64,000 nt of DNA from CAVUCE01 sp963739985. GTDB taxonomy: Bacteria > Bacteroidota > Ignavibacteria > Ignavibacteriales > Ignavibacteriaceae. The stretch is taken from the NCBI GenBank assembly GCA_963739985.1, contig CAVUCE010000008.1, forward strand, positions 372,001 through 436,000, in the 5' to 3' direction. Below, piece after piece: positions 54,391-63,567 of this stretch. A model generated the notes under the pieces. It saw only the letters and a list, made by a program, of their open reading frames with translations, made no database searches and was not told where the DNA came from. Within the stretch, counting starts at the first letter, position 1. Each line of letters begins with the position of its first letter. The position numbers and the translations under genes are program-made.

Positions 54391-57381
54391 TCAATTAAAA
54401 CCTACACCAATCGTAAAGAAAATCTGTCTTGGAATATTTCTATATGCTTCATATGGAGAAACCACATAACTTAGTCTTTTAGGATCATTTCCGGCATCAG
54501 CCATTGTAATTCCGTTTTGTACCCAATTATTAATATCATCCTTAGTACTCATTGGAGTTAACCACTTATTATCGAACAGGTTCATTATTCTTATACCAAG
54601 AATAATTTTATAATTTGAAATTTCTATGTTCTTTATAAAGTTTACATCAACGCTGGATTCTAATGGATATCTTCGATTATAAACAACATCTTTTAATGTA
54701 AAATCAGTTCTATAGGTAAATGGAATACCTGATTGAGCTGTGTAAGTCATACTTACAACGGAATTCTCAAACGGTTTAAATCCAAAAATACTTAGACCTT
54801 CATTCTTACCCCAATAGTATTGAAGCAAGCCTCGAAAATTATGAGTACGATCCCACGATGCTAAGAATTCGCCGGTATAATCTCTGGAAGAATATCCCCT
54901 TGTATTATCTGGATAAACTGTACTTGAACCATAATTTCCATTTGTAGTCTGAGATAAACTATAGCTTAAACGGTATGACCAATGTTCTGTCGTAATGGTT
55001 TCAAAAGTTGCTTCAAATCCAACCGTAGAACCGAAGGCATTATTATCATAAGTTGAATAAAAATATAATGGAACATTATCGCTGGTAAAGCCTGCAAATT
55101 GATTTCGACTTCCTGTATATGAGGCTATACTTTGTGTTCCTATCTGAGTTGTCCTATCATTATAATATACTACAAAATCCATTCTATACTTGTCTTTAAT
55201 AGCTTGCTGAATTCCAAATTCATAATTAATTGTCTTCTTAGGATCTAAGTTCGGATTTCCAACACCCTGCCAACCTACCCACGTTTTTCTCGAAAGAGCC
55301 TTACTAAAAATTGGCATTGAGGTAAATTGTCCGTAGTTAATTCTAAACGCAGTGTTTTCACCAATCGGAAACGAGATTCCAACTCTTGGTTCAAGTACAA
55401 ATTTAGTATCTGATCCCTTTGTAGCAGGGTTTCCGATCTTCCCTGGTCCATCGGTTCCGGGATAAAAAACATTAAATTCATCAACAGGAACTTGTGTTTG
55501 ATAATTAAATGCTTCTGCTCTTAAACCAAGGTTTGCAATCATTCCAGAATATTCCATTTTATCCTGAATGTAAAATGCAGCATCGACCGGATAAGCACGG
55601 GAATAATCAGCAAACCCATTTCTGGCAACGTAAGAATTTGCTTGAAAACTTGAGTTTACTCCGTTATTAAACATATCGAAGTAGTGAAATCTGACACCGG
55701 CTTTAAGTAAATTCGATTTATTAAATTGATTGGTATAGTCGCCTTTAAGACTGTAAGACTCTGTTCTGCTATCCTGGTAATAATTTGTACTAAAACTGAA
55801 CGGAGCGCGAAAATAATCCTGCATCCACCACGTACCATCTTTTAGTACTGAACCACTTGGGTCATTTAAACTATCCAAACGATCTACTTCTAATCCATAG
55901 CCTGCAAGATATTTATAAGGCAACTCATATCTTTCTTTTTGATGAGAGAGCGTAATATCTAAAAATGAGTCTGAGTTAAAAGTATGAACCCATTCAGCAG
56001 TTTGAGCCACTGTTTGTTCATCTCTAACAGGATCTATATTTATTAAATATTTCGTTGAAACTCCGGGAGGAGTAAATGCCAAACCGGACCATCGTATATC
56101 ATCTGAACCATCCCAAATTCCGCCTACATAATCTTGATAGCTTGCCATCAATTTTATTTTATTATTTTTAATCGGCTGATAAGTAATATTAAGAATATAA
56201 TTCTGAGTAACCTGGTTTCTCTCGGGTGTTGGTAATCTGGTTGGATTCTTTTTGTATTCACCGGACAGATAAAATTTCAAGATATTAGGGTCTTTACCCA
56301 ACGGTCCACCAAATCCAAATAAGTATCTAGTGTATGTGTACTTCCTGTAATCATAAACACCGAGTACGTTGTCATCACTAGGTGTATGATTTTGCACCCA
56401 AACATTATGCGCCCACGCAATTTCCTTATCAACCATTTCGTTATATTTTTGAGGATCGTTTTTCTTTAGATCGGCATAACGAACATCAAGCTTTAATTCT
56501 TGAATAACATCATTTCGTTTAGCCATCCAATCTGCTAAGGTTCCCCATTGCTGCCACTCGTAGTTTGAATGATCATAGATATAATTTCCGTAATGATATT
56601 GTCCGGGCGGTCTATATTCAACTCTAACCTCACCGGTAAACTTTGGAGAACCTTCCTTTAAAACAACATTGACAACACCGGCTTGCGCATTTCCATATTC
56701 TGCAGAAAACCCGCCTGTAATTAATTGCATTTGCTGAACACCTAATGGATTTACATCAAACTTCCATGAATTGTTTGCTTTATCCGTTCCAAAAGTTCCC
56801 GGAGCACTAGTATTTGACGTAACTTGATCAACGCCATTTATTTGAAAATTTAATTCGTAAGAACCGGAACCTCTAACAGAATATTCACCGGAAGCATTTT
56901 TCTGGAAACCTGCTGATAAATCCATTGCACCGCGAAGCCCTTCAATGGGAGCGGCTTGAATTTGCGCATTATCAATAGTTGTAGCTGTAGAGGTTTGATC
57001 TTTCACGACAGGTGGTTTAGAAGCAATAACAGTAACTTGATTAAGCTCAATAGAAGAAGGTTGAAGTTTGAAATCGGCATTTGTGGTTCTATCAATATAG
57101 ATTTCAACATCTTTTAAGATCACTGTTGTATAGCCAATCATACTAGCTTTTACATTATATTTTCCGGGAGTAATATTAAGAATGCTGAAATGACCGTAAA
57201 TGTCAGTTGCCGATCCGATACTTGTTCCAACTATTATTACATTCACACCAATTAAAGGTTCATTAGTGGTAGCATCAACAATTTTTCCAACAAGTTTACT
57301 AGTCTGCCCGAAAACAGCAAAATTTATAATTACCAATAGCAAAAAAAGCGTACGAATGGTATATATTGTTATTTTCATCAT
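54391..57381 (-). CDS. TonB-dependent receptor with carboxypeptidase-regulatory N-terminal domain
   Basis: The 996-residue outer-membrane protein has a signal peptide (about 1-25), a CarboxypepD_reg-like domain (about 28-110; GKIVDATTNEPLIGVNVIIV, PGKYNVKASMIGYT), a plug domain (about 125-245; VKDQTSTATTIDNAQIQAAP; GVDQVTSNT) and a long barrel ending QIFFTIGVGFN. It has no SusD partner next to it. It should import a large substrate across the outer membrane powered by TonB. It heads the minus-strand glycan locus, after a propeller gene with a hairpin in between, and is followed by a secreted partner and a PorV-like protein. Confidence 0.95.
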   Translation of the reverse strand: MMKITIYTIRTLFLLLVIINFAVFGQTSKLVGKIVDATTNEPLIGVNVIIVGTSIGSATDIYGHFSILNITPGKYNVKASMIGYTTVILKDVEIYIDRTTNADFKLQPSSIELNQVTVIASKPPVVKDQTSTATTIDNAQIQAAPIEGLRGAMDLSAGFQKNASGEYSVRGSGSYELNFQINGVDQVTSNTSAPGTFGTDKANNSWKFDVNPLGVQQMQLITGGFSAEYGNAQAGVVNVVLKEGSPKFTGEVRVEYRPPGQYHYGNYIYDHSNYEWQQWGTLADWMAKRNDVIQELKLDVRYADLKKNDPQKYNEMVDKEIAWAHNVWVQNHTPSDDNVLGVYDYRKYTYTRYLFGFGGPLGKDPNILKFYLSGEYKKNPTRLPTPERNQVTQNYILNITYQPIKNNKIKLMASYQDYVGGIWDGSDDIRWSGLAFTPPGVSTKYLINIDPVRDEQTVAQTAEWVHTFNSDSFLDITLSHQKERYELPYKYLAGYGLEVDRLDSLNDPSGSVLKDGTWWMQDYFRAPFSFSTNYYQDSRTESYSLKGDYTNQFNKSNLLKAGVRFHYFDMFNNGVNSSFQANSYVARNGFADYSRAYPVDAAFYIQDKMEYSGMIANLGLRAEAFNYQTQVPVDEFNVFYPGTDGPGKIGNPATKGSDTKFVLEPRVGISFPIGENTAFRINYGQFTSMPIFSKALSRKTWVGWQGVGNPNLDPKKTINYEFGIQQAIKDKYRMDFVVYYNDRTTQIGTQSIASYTGSRNQFAGFTSDNVPLYFYSTYDNNAFGSTVGFEATFETITTEHWSYRLSYSLSQTTNGNYGSSTVYPDNTRGYSSRDYTGEFLASWDRTHNFRGLLQYYWGKNEGLSIFGFKPFENSVVSMTYTAQSGIPFTYRTDFTLKDVVYNRRYPLESSVDVNFIKNIEISNYKIILGIRIMNLFDNKWLTPMSTKDDINNWVQNGITMADAGNDPKRLSYVVSPYEAYRNIPRQIFFTIGVGFN

Positions 57382-57456
57382 TTTATTGACTTTGCGTTAC
57401 CAATTACTCTGGTTAAAATTTCCAAATTTTAAAAGTATCAGCATTAAGAATAATTG

Positions 57457-57483
57457 CCTACCCGGCTAATTTTACCAGGCAGG
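57457..57483 (-). other. Intergenic hairpin before the TonB receptor gene
   Basis: On the minus strand a nine-base stem with two G-U wobbles (CCTGCCTGG/CCGGGTAGG) and a nine-base loop lies 13 bases after the propeller gene stop and about 75 bases before the TonB receptor start. There is no T tract, so it may be a processing or stability element between two differently expressed genes rather than a terminator. Confidence 0.55.
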
Positions 57484-57496
57484 CCTAACTAATCCA

Positions 57497-58936
57497 CTAT
57501 TTTAATAAGATCATTTTTTTACTGACTTTTGAGCTCGGAGTGATTAATGTGTAGAAATAAATGCCGCTTGGTAAATTATCTCCGTTGAAAATTTGTACGT
57601 GATTACCGGAATTCATCATTCCATCAACGAGTGTTTTTACAGTTCTTCCAAGCATATCCGTAACTACCAGTTTAACATTGGAAGCATGAGAAATTGAGAA
57701 CTCAATCATTGTAGAAGGATTAAACGGATTAGGATAGTTTTGTCTTAATCCAAAGTTTAGCGGCTGAACAGGCTTATCTTGAACCCCAACTGTTGAGTTT
57801 TTAAAAATAAACGCACACTTTGCAGATCGATCAATTACATAAGCTGTCCCACCATTTGATGTTAAAGCCACATCACTAGGGGTGCCCATAGGAGCACCAT
57901 TTGGATCTGCAATATCAGTGCTGTTTTGACTTGGTAAATCAAACATTGCTTCGGCATTAACACCATCAACTTTAAAACCTTTTACCCATCGTCTAGTAGA
58001 ATCTATACCGGCAACCCACAAAATACCGTCTTTATCAACGGTAATCCCATACGGGAAATAATTTATAAAAGAAAGGAATCCATCAAAATCAGTAACACGA
58101 TTTGGTTGATAATCAATCGATTGAACTTGAGTTCCTCCTTGCCATACAGCGATACCGCCTGTTTGCTGCGTTGATGAAATTGAATTTCTTGAAGTGTAAA
58201 ATGGAGTGGATTGATTATAGTAATCTCCACCGGGAATAAGCGCAACATCTCTGATTAAATCCATTCCTGAAGTTTGAGCTCCGCCGGGTTCGGTTGCATT
58301 ACTAAAAATAGTCGTGTTATTGGTATCAGGAGGATTCCATGAACCTCTGCCTGATTTAGTGTAAGAGTATCCAAAGTTATACCATCTAAATGTAGTGCCA
58401 AAATCAATTCCGACAATAACCATCGAATCTTTTGAAACATCTGCACCATTATTGAATGAACCATATCCCGATCCAGCTATATTATATCCGAATCTTTCAA
58501 CCTTGTTGGTATCGGCATCTTTATAATAGTAAGTTGCAGATAAAGTATTTGGTTTGGTTTTTGGATAAGGTTGAGAAGCGGCAACAATAACATCACCATT
58601 TAAAGTAGTTATTCCTCTCAATGCGCCAATATTTCCTTTAAGAGAATCGGAATCACCATTTAAATCAAAGTCAACGAATTTCGTAAATACAGTATCTCCC
58701 GGATCAGCAAAATAAATTGCATTGTGCGCCTGGACATTATCAACTTTTGAGGATATTACGTATAATCGACCATTTTGATCGACTGTGCAGAGATAAGGAA
58801 CTGCTGCCGTGCTGTCAGCAACCGGAAAACTTATTTTGCCGGTGTAACTCCAGCTATTAGTTTGAGCTTTTACATTTGGAATGGAAAAAGCAAATATTAA
58901 TAGTAGGAGAAGTAAAAATTGTAAGTTATTTTTCAT
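57497..58936 (-). CDS. T9SS-secreted NHL/SMP-30-like propeller protein
   Basis: The 479-residue protein has a signal peptide (1-24, ending VKAQ), a propeller-like body (PYLCTVDQNGRLYVIS; YGITVDKDGILWVAG; PSDVALTSNGGTAYVID) of the NHL/SMP-30 type, and a type A T9SS sorting domain (LRQNYPNPFNPSTMI to KKMILLK). It is likely a surface binding protein or lyase-like enzyme; no metal-binding set is clear. It is first in the minus-strand glycan locus, with its promoter in the divergent spacer 58937-59146 shared with the transporter gene. Confidence 0.92.
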   Translation of the reverse strand: MKNNLQFLLLLLLIFAFSIPNVKAQTNSWSYTGKISFPVADSTAAVPYLCTVDQNGRLYVISSKVDNVQAHNAIYFADPGDTVFTKFVDFDLNGDSDSLKGNIGALRGITTLNGDVIVAASQPYPKTKPNTLSATYYYKDADTNKVERFGYNIAGSGYGSFNNGADVSKDSMVIVGIDFGTTFRWYNFGYSYTKSGRGSWNPPDTNNTTIFSNATEPGGAQTSGMDLIRDVALIPGGDYYNQSTPFYTSRNSISSTQQTGGIAVWQGGTQVQSIDYQPNRVTDFDGFLSFINYFPYGITVDKDGILWVAGIDSTRRWVKGFKVDGVNAEAMFDLPSQNSTDIADPNGAPMGTPSDVALTSNGGTAYVIDRSAKCAFIFKNSTVGVQDKPVQPLNFGLRQNYPNPFNPSTMIEFSISHASNVKLVVTDMLGRTVKTLVDGMMNSGNHVQIFNGDNLPSGIYFYTLITPSSKVSKKMILLK

Positions 58937-59146
58937 AATACCCTCTTTTATGTTTAATACTTTTTTCAGTGAAATTGAAGTAATATAAGATACGGCAAAA
59001 AAAATTTTAAATACTATACCGATTGTTAATAATATTTAGATTAAAATTGCCATTATTATGTTTTAAGTTCAACTACATCATGGTGTAGTTTTTTTAGCTG
59101 CTCTATTTATTTATTTTATTGATCAGAAAATGTAAAAATTGGTAAA
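58937..59146. promoter_or_regulatory. Divergent promoter region of the glycan locus with palindrome
   Basis: The spacer separates the two arms of the locus. It contains a perfect inverted repeat, AACTACA (59071-59077) and TGTAGTT (59084-59090) with a six-base spacer, followed by five T residues, about 57 bases before the transporter ATG. It may be an operator for a transcription factor or a leader terminator; both are possible. A similar inverted repeat occurs at 43115-43132. Confidence 0.55.
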
Positions 59147-60622
59147 ATGGAAATTTTTCAAGTCTTAGCCTTAATAATTGTATTCCTACTGATGGCGATT
59201 CTTATGTTTTTACGTAAGATGCCAGCATTGATAGCTCTGCCTATTATGGCAGTGTTAATATCACTTATCGGAGGTGTCTCATTATCCGATACAATCCAAT
59301 ATGTTCTCGGACAGGGACCTCTAAAACTGTTCAATGCATATACTATAGCTATATTTGGCAGTATGCTAAGTGTACTTCTGCAAAAAACCGGGGTTGCTGA
59401 AAACTTCATAAAAAAAGGAGCGGAACTTTCCGGTGATAATCCGTGGGTAATTGCTGTGATAATGCTTTTATTGATAACTATGCTATTTACAACTTTAGGA
59501 GGTTTGGGCGCTATAATTATGGTTGCAACAATTGTGCTTCCAATTATGGCTTCGGTTGGCATTGGATCTATGACAACAGTTGGAATTTTTCTTATAGGTT
59601 TAAGTATTGGCGGAATTCTTAATGTAGGTAATTGGGCAGTCTATATTAGTGTAATGGGCTTAACTGTAGATCAAATTAGACCTTTTGCTTTAATTATGTT
59701 CGGCATCTCAATGATTGCAGCACTAGTATATATAACTATTCAATTATACCGTGACGGACAAAATTTAAAGCTAAAGAAAATTATTGTACGCGGAATTATT
59801 TTCTTAGCTTTCATTTCAATTGCACTTATAACATATAACTTCTGGCTTCCAACTTCAGGTCAGCAAATGGTTATTGGAGCATTAAGCTTAATCGGCAATA
59901 TTTTGAAGTGGTTAATTGGACTAGGAATTTTAGCATTATTTATAACTGCAATTTTTAGATTAGCAAAACAAAAAAATGAGCACTCAAATGATGTTCATTG
60001 GATTACATTTTTCTCACCAACCATTCCCCTATTTCTAATTTTAATTTTTAATATCGACTTTATAGCAGCATTTGTAGTTGGTTTGATTTACACTTTTGTA
60101 GCAACCTATAAAAAAGGCAGATTAAATTTATTCATCCAATCAGTTTTCGAAGGCGGAGCAGTTGTTATGCCCGCAGTCGTGTTAATGTTCGGAATAGGAA
60201 TGTTACTCATTGCAATAATGGGTCCTGGTGTTGCATTAAAAGCCTATCCTAACGGTTGGCCGGTACTAACTATTCTAAAACCGGTTATGGCAAAAGTCGT
60301 TCCCACAACTCCTCTAACTTATATTATAGTTTTTACTTTGGCAGCCCCGTTAGCTCTATATCGTGGTCCGTTAAATGTTTGGGGTATGGGTTATGGACTA
60401 GCGGCAGTTTTTCTTGCAAGTGGTTTAAATCCCGGAGCAGTTATGGGATTACTTTTAGCAGTAGGACAAATTCAGGGTATTAGTGATCCGACTAATACAC
60501 ATAATGTTTGGTTGGCAAATGAAATGAGAGTTGATGTACAAAAAGTTTTATGGAATACAATTCCTTATACATGGATTCTTGCTTTTCTGGGAATAATATT
60601 TTCCGCCATAATGTTTATGTAA
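59147..60622 (+). CDS. Membrane transporter, GntP/CitMHS-like (ion transporter superfamily)
   Basis: The 491-residue protein has about thirteen hydrophobic segments. The opening VLALIIVFLLMAILMFLRKMPALIALPIMAVL and inner TLGGLGAIIMVATIVLPIMASVGIG resemble gluconate/citrate/lactate symporters, with a second similar half (LYRGPLNVWGMGYGLAAVFL). It probably imports an organic acid, sugar acid or amino-sugar derivative with a cation. It begins the plus-strand arm and is 41 bp ahead of the hydantoinase-like gene, so the two likely share a substrate. Family placement is by overall pattern, not a specific motif. Confidence 0.8.
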   Translation: MEIFQVLALIIVFLLMAILMFLRKMPALIALPIMAVLISLIGGVSLSDTIQYVLGQGPLKLFNAYTIAIFGSMLSVLLQKTGVAENFIKKGAELSGDNPWVIAVIMLLLITMLFTTLGGLGAIIMVATIVLPIMASVGIGSMTTVGIFLIGLSIGGILNVGNWAVYISVMGLTVDQIRPFALIMFGISMIAALVYITIQLYRDGQNLKLKKIIVRGIIFLAFISIALITYNFWLPTSGQQMVIGALSLIGNILKWLIGLGILALFITAIFRLAKQKNEHSNDVHWITFFSPTIPLFLILIFNIDFIAAFVVGLIYTFVATYKKGRLNLFIQSVFEGGAVVMPAVVLMFGIGMLLIAIMGPGVALKAYPNGWPVLTILKPVMAKVVPTTPLTYIIVFTLAAPLALYRGPLNVWGMGYGLAAVFLASGLNPGAVMGLLLAVGQIQGISDPTNTHNVWLANEMRVDVQKVLWNTIPYTWILAFLGIIFSAIMFM

Positions 60623-60663
60623 ATATTTTTATATCTATAAAATAAAGAAATAAGTTTTAGTTA

Positions 60664-62820
60664 ATGAGTAGAAAGATTAAAATAGGGATTGATGTAGGTG
60701 GCACGTTTACACATGCCGTAGCTATTGATATCAGTAATTTTGATATAATAGGTAAAGCTTGCGTACCTACAACTCACACTGCAGAAGAAGGTGTTGCCAA
60801 AGGTGTTGTCGATTCGATGTCCATTCTACTCGAGAATTTCAAAATTCACCCTGATGAGATCATATTAATTGCTCATTCAACGACACAAGCTACCAACGCA
60901 CTGCTGGAGGGTGATGTTGCTACCGTAGGAATTATCGGAATGGGAAAAGGGCTTGAAGGTAAACGAGCAAAATCAGAAACCAATCTTAAAAATATAGAAT
61001 TAGCCCCGGGTAAATTTCTTCAAACTAAATTTAGATTTTTTGATACGACAAAGTCTCTAAATGAAACCGACATTGCTGTTGCACTTAGAGAATTAGTAAA
61101 TGAAGGTGCTGAGGTCATAGTCGCATCCGAAGCATTTGGAGTTGATAATTTAGCTAACGAAGAATTTGTTGTTAAGGTTGCCGAATCTTTAGAATTAAAA
61201 GCAACCGCCGCAAGCAAAATTTCAAAACTGTATGGTTTAAGAGTTAGAACTAGAACAGCTGTAATTAACGCTAGCATGCTTCCCAAAATGCTTGATACCG
61301 CAAATCTAACTGAAGAATCTGTAAGGAAAAGCGGAGTAAAAGCACCATTGATGGTAATGCGCTCGGATGGCGGAATAATGGATATTAATGAAATGCGCAA
61401 ACGGCCTATTCTAACTATGCTGTCCGGTCCTGCCGCAGGAGTTGCTGCTGCTTTAATGTACGCTAAAGTATCTGATGGTGTTTTCATTGAAGTAGGCGGA
61501 ACTTCAACTGATATTTCAATTATTAAAAACGGCAAACCACAAGTTAAAAGTGCTCAAATTGGGGGTAACCGTCTTTATTTAAGAACTCTTGATGTAAGAA
61601 CATTAGGAATTGCAGGCGGCTCTGTTCCTAGATTTAATGGTAGCAAAATTTTAGATGTTGGTCCGAGAAGCGCTCACATTGCAAATCTTTCATACGCTTC
61701 TTTTATGGATGATAATGATTTTGGAGATATTGAACTTGAAAAGATAAAGCCAATGAAAGGTGATCCGGAAGATTATTTATCAATAAAATCTACAAAACAC
61801 AAACACAAATTTACTGTTACTCCAACCGAAGCATCAAATTTTCTTGGTTTGGTAAAAGTAACCGGACACGGCGCAGCTAATCAATCTGCTATAAAAAATC
61901 TCTTCAATTTACTTTCAAAAAAGCTTGGACGAGATCCTAAGAAAATAGCTGAAGAAATTTTGGAAATTTCTGCTGAAAAAATTAAACCGGTTATTCATCA
62001 ATTAGCCAGAGAATATAAATTAGATTTTGATTTAATGCAATTTGTTGGCGGAGGAGGTGGTGCTTCGGCTTTGGTTCCATTTACTTCTGAATATATGAAA
62101 GTGCCGCACAAAATTGCTGATAATTGTGAAGTAATTTCGGCCATTGGAGCTGCATTAGGAATGATACGTGACTCGGTAGAAAAGACAATTATAAATCCTA
62201 CTGAGGCCGATATTATTTCAATGCGACAAGAAGCTTCCGATTCTGTAATGAATATGGGAGCGGTTCCGGAATCAATTGAGGTTAGTATTGAAATTGATAG
62301 CAAAAATAAAAAAGTGATAGCTGTTGCAATGGGGACCAGTGAACTTAGAACTAAGGATGTGGAGATTAAGAAATTAAGTGAAGATAAGTTACTCGATATT
62401 TGTGCCACATCTTTAAAAGCTCAAAAAGAAAATTTAATCGTTGCGGGAAAAACTTCTTTTCTTTCAGCTGTAATCTTAAAAGAAACTAAAAAACATTTGT
62501 TCGGCTTAATTAAAGACGCGACTCAAAAGCTTAGAGTAATAGATAGAGAAGGAACCATTAGGCTGCAATTAAATGATTGTATGATTAATTCAGTACAAAA
62601 CGGCGCCATAAAACCAAAGATTAAAGAAATGATTGAAACCTTAACCACTTTTGGTGATGCCGGTGCATTAGTTCCGAATGTTTTTCTATTAATTTCCGCA
62701 AAGATTATTGATCTAACCGGACTTATAAATGAATCTCAAATTATGGCTCTTGTAGATCTAGAAACTTCCAAAGTACCCTCAACTGATGAGATAGTGATTA
62801 TCGCTTCGGCAAAACAATAA
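60664..62820 (+). CDS. Hydantoinase/oxoprolinase family (HyuA-like) ASKHA protein
   Basis: The 718-residue protein begins with KIGIDVGGTFTHAVAID, the ATP phosphate-binding loop of ASKHA/oxoprolinase proteins. It continues with STTQATNALLEGDVATVGI, MRSDGGIMD, LSGPAAGVAAA, VGGTSTDIS and QFVGGGGGASAL, all HyuA/oxoprolinase hallmarks. Family members use ATP to open cyclic amides such as 5-oxoproline or hydantoins, usually with a HyuB partner. No HyuB gene is seen here. Instead it sits between a transporter and NanE, which suggests action on a cyclic amide or lactam derived from an amino sugar; this is speculation. The length is about normal for HyuA-type proteins. Confidence 0.9.
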   Translation: MSRKIKIGIDVGGTFTHAVAIDISNFDIIGKACVPTTHTAEEGVAKGVVDSMSILLENFKIHPDEIILIAHSTTQATNALLEGDVATVGIIGMGKGLEGKRAKSETNLKNIELAPGKFLQTKFRFFDTTKSLNETDIAVALRELVNEGAEVIVASEAFGVDNLANEEFVVKVAESLELKATAASKISKLYGLRVRTRTAVINASMLPKMLDTANLTEESVRKSGVKAPLMVMRSDGGIMDINEMRKRPILTMLSGPAAGVAAALMYAKVSDGVFIEVGGTSTDISIIKNGKPQVKSAQIGGNRLYLRTLDVRTLGIAGGSVPRFNGSKILDVGPRSAHIANLSYASFMDDNDFGDIELEKIKPMKGDPEDYLSIKSTKHKHKFTVTPTEASNFLGLVKVTGHGAANQSAIKNLFNLLSKKLGRDPKKIAEEILEISAEKIKPVIHQLAREYKLDFDLMQFVGGGGGASALVPFTSEYMKVPHKIADNCEVISAIGAALGMIRDSVEKTIINPTEADIISMRQEASDSVMNMGAVPESIEVSIEIDSKNKKVIAVAMGTSELRTKDVEIKKLSEDKLLDICATSLKAQKENLIVAGKTSFLSAVILKETKKHLFGLIKDATQKLRVIDREGTIRLQLNDCMINSVQNGAIKPKIKEMIETLTTFGDAGALVPNVFLLISAKIIDLTGLINESQIMALVDLETSKVPSTDEIVIIASAKQ

Positions 62821-62869
62821 TCTAATTATTATTTTGACAATCTATACACAATAAAATTTAAGTAAAGAT

Positions 62870-63556
62870 ATGAATGAATTATTCGCAAACCTTAAGGGAA
62901 AATTAATTGTTTCATGCCAAGCAGAAGGCGAATCCCCATTTAATTCCCCTTCAGGGGTTTCCATGTTCGCTGTGGCTGCTGCACAAGGCGGAGCTTCAGG
63001 TATAAGAAGCGAAGGAGTTGATAAAACTAAGAAGATATTAGAAACGGTAAAGCTACCTGTTATAGGACTAGTTAAATCAAAATTTGATGACGGATATGTA
63101 AAAATTACTGGGACAGTAAAAGACGTTGATGACCTGATAAGCATTGGAACTCATATCATTGCAGTTGATGGTACATTTAGAATTAGAGAAAATTTAACCG
63201 GTCCGGATTTTATTAAAAAGATTAAGAGTACTTACAATTGTGTAGTGATGGCAGATATAGCAACCGTTGAAGAAGGAATTGCATGTGCAGATTCGGGAGC
63301 GGATTGTATCTCAACTACTTTAAGCGGATACACTCCTGAAACTAAATCACTACAAACTAATTTACCGGATTTTGATCTACTGGAAACTCTTGTTTCTAAA
63401 CTAGATTTACCAGTATTCGCAGAAGGTAGAGTAAACTCACCGGCGCTCGCATCTAAAATGAAACAACTAGGCGCTTGGTCAATTGTTGTTGGGTCGGCAA
63501 TTACACGGCCAACTGATATTACAAAATGGTATGTTCAGGAATTAACAAAGTTTTAG
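62870..63556 (+). CDS. nanE: N-acetylmannosamine-6-phosphate 2-epimerase (NanE)
   Basis: The 228-residue TIM-barrel protein matches NanE: LKGKLIVSCQAEGESPFN at the N-terminus, AAAQGGASGIRSEGV, the catalytic Lys in GLVKSKF, HIIAVDGTFRIREN, MADIATVEEG, and AEGRVNSPALASK near the end. It converts ManNAc-6-phosphate to GlcNAc-6-phosphate in amino-sugar catabolism. It is 49 bp after the hydantoinase-like gene and is followed after 11 bp by the phosphohexomutase gene. No NanK kinase lies in the window, so the phosphorylation step must be encoded elsewhere or done by another protein. A weak AAGTAAAG precedes the ATG. Confidence 0.96.
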   Translation: MNELFANLKGKLIVSCQAEGESPFNSPSGVSMFAVAAAQGGASGIRSEGVDKTKKILETVKLPVIGLVKSKFDDGYVKITGTVKDVDDLISIGTHIIAVDGTFRIRENLTGPDFIKKIKSTYNCVVMADIATVEEGIACADSGADCISTTLSGYTPETKSLQTNLPDFDLLETLVSKLDLPVFAEGRVNSPALASKMKQLGAWSIVVGSAITRPTDITKWYVQELTKF

Positions 63557-63567
63557 GAGTTGATAAG

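Noticed and set aside
59158..59562. 134-aa minus-strand ORF
   Set aside because: It is the complement of the membrane transporter gene; its Ile/Val-rich composition mirrors the sense helices.
61020..61535. 171-aa minus-strand ORF
   Set aside because: It is the complement of the hydantoinase-like gene and has no independent support.
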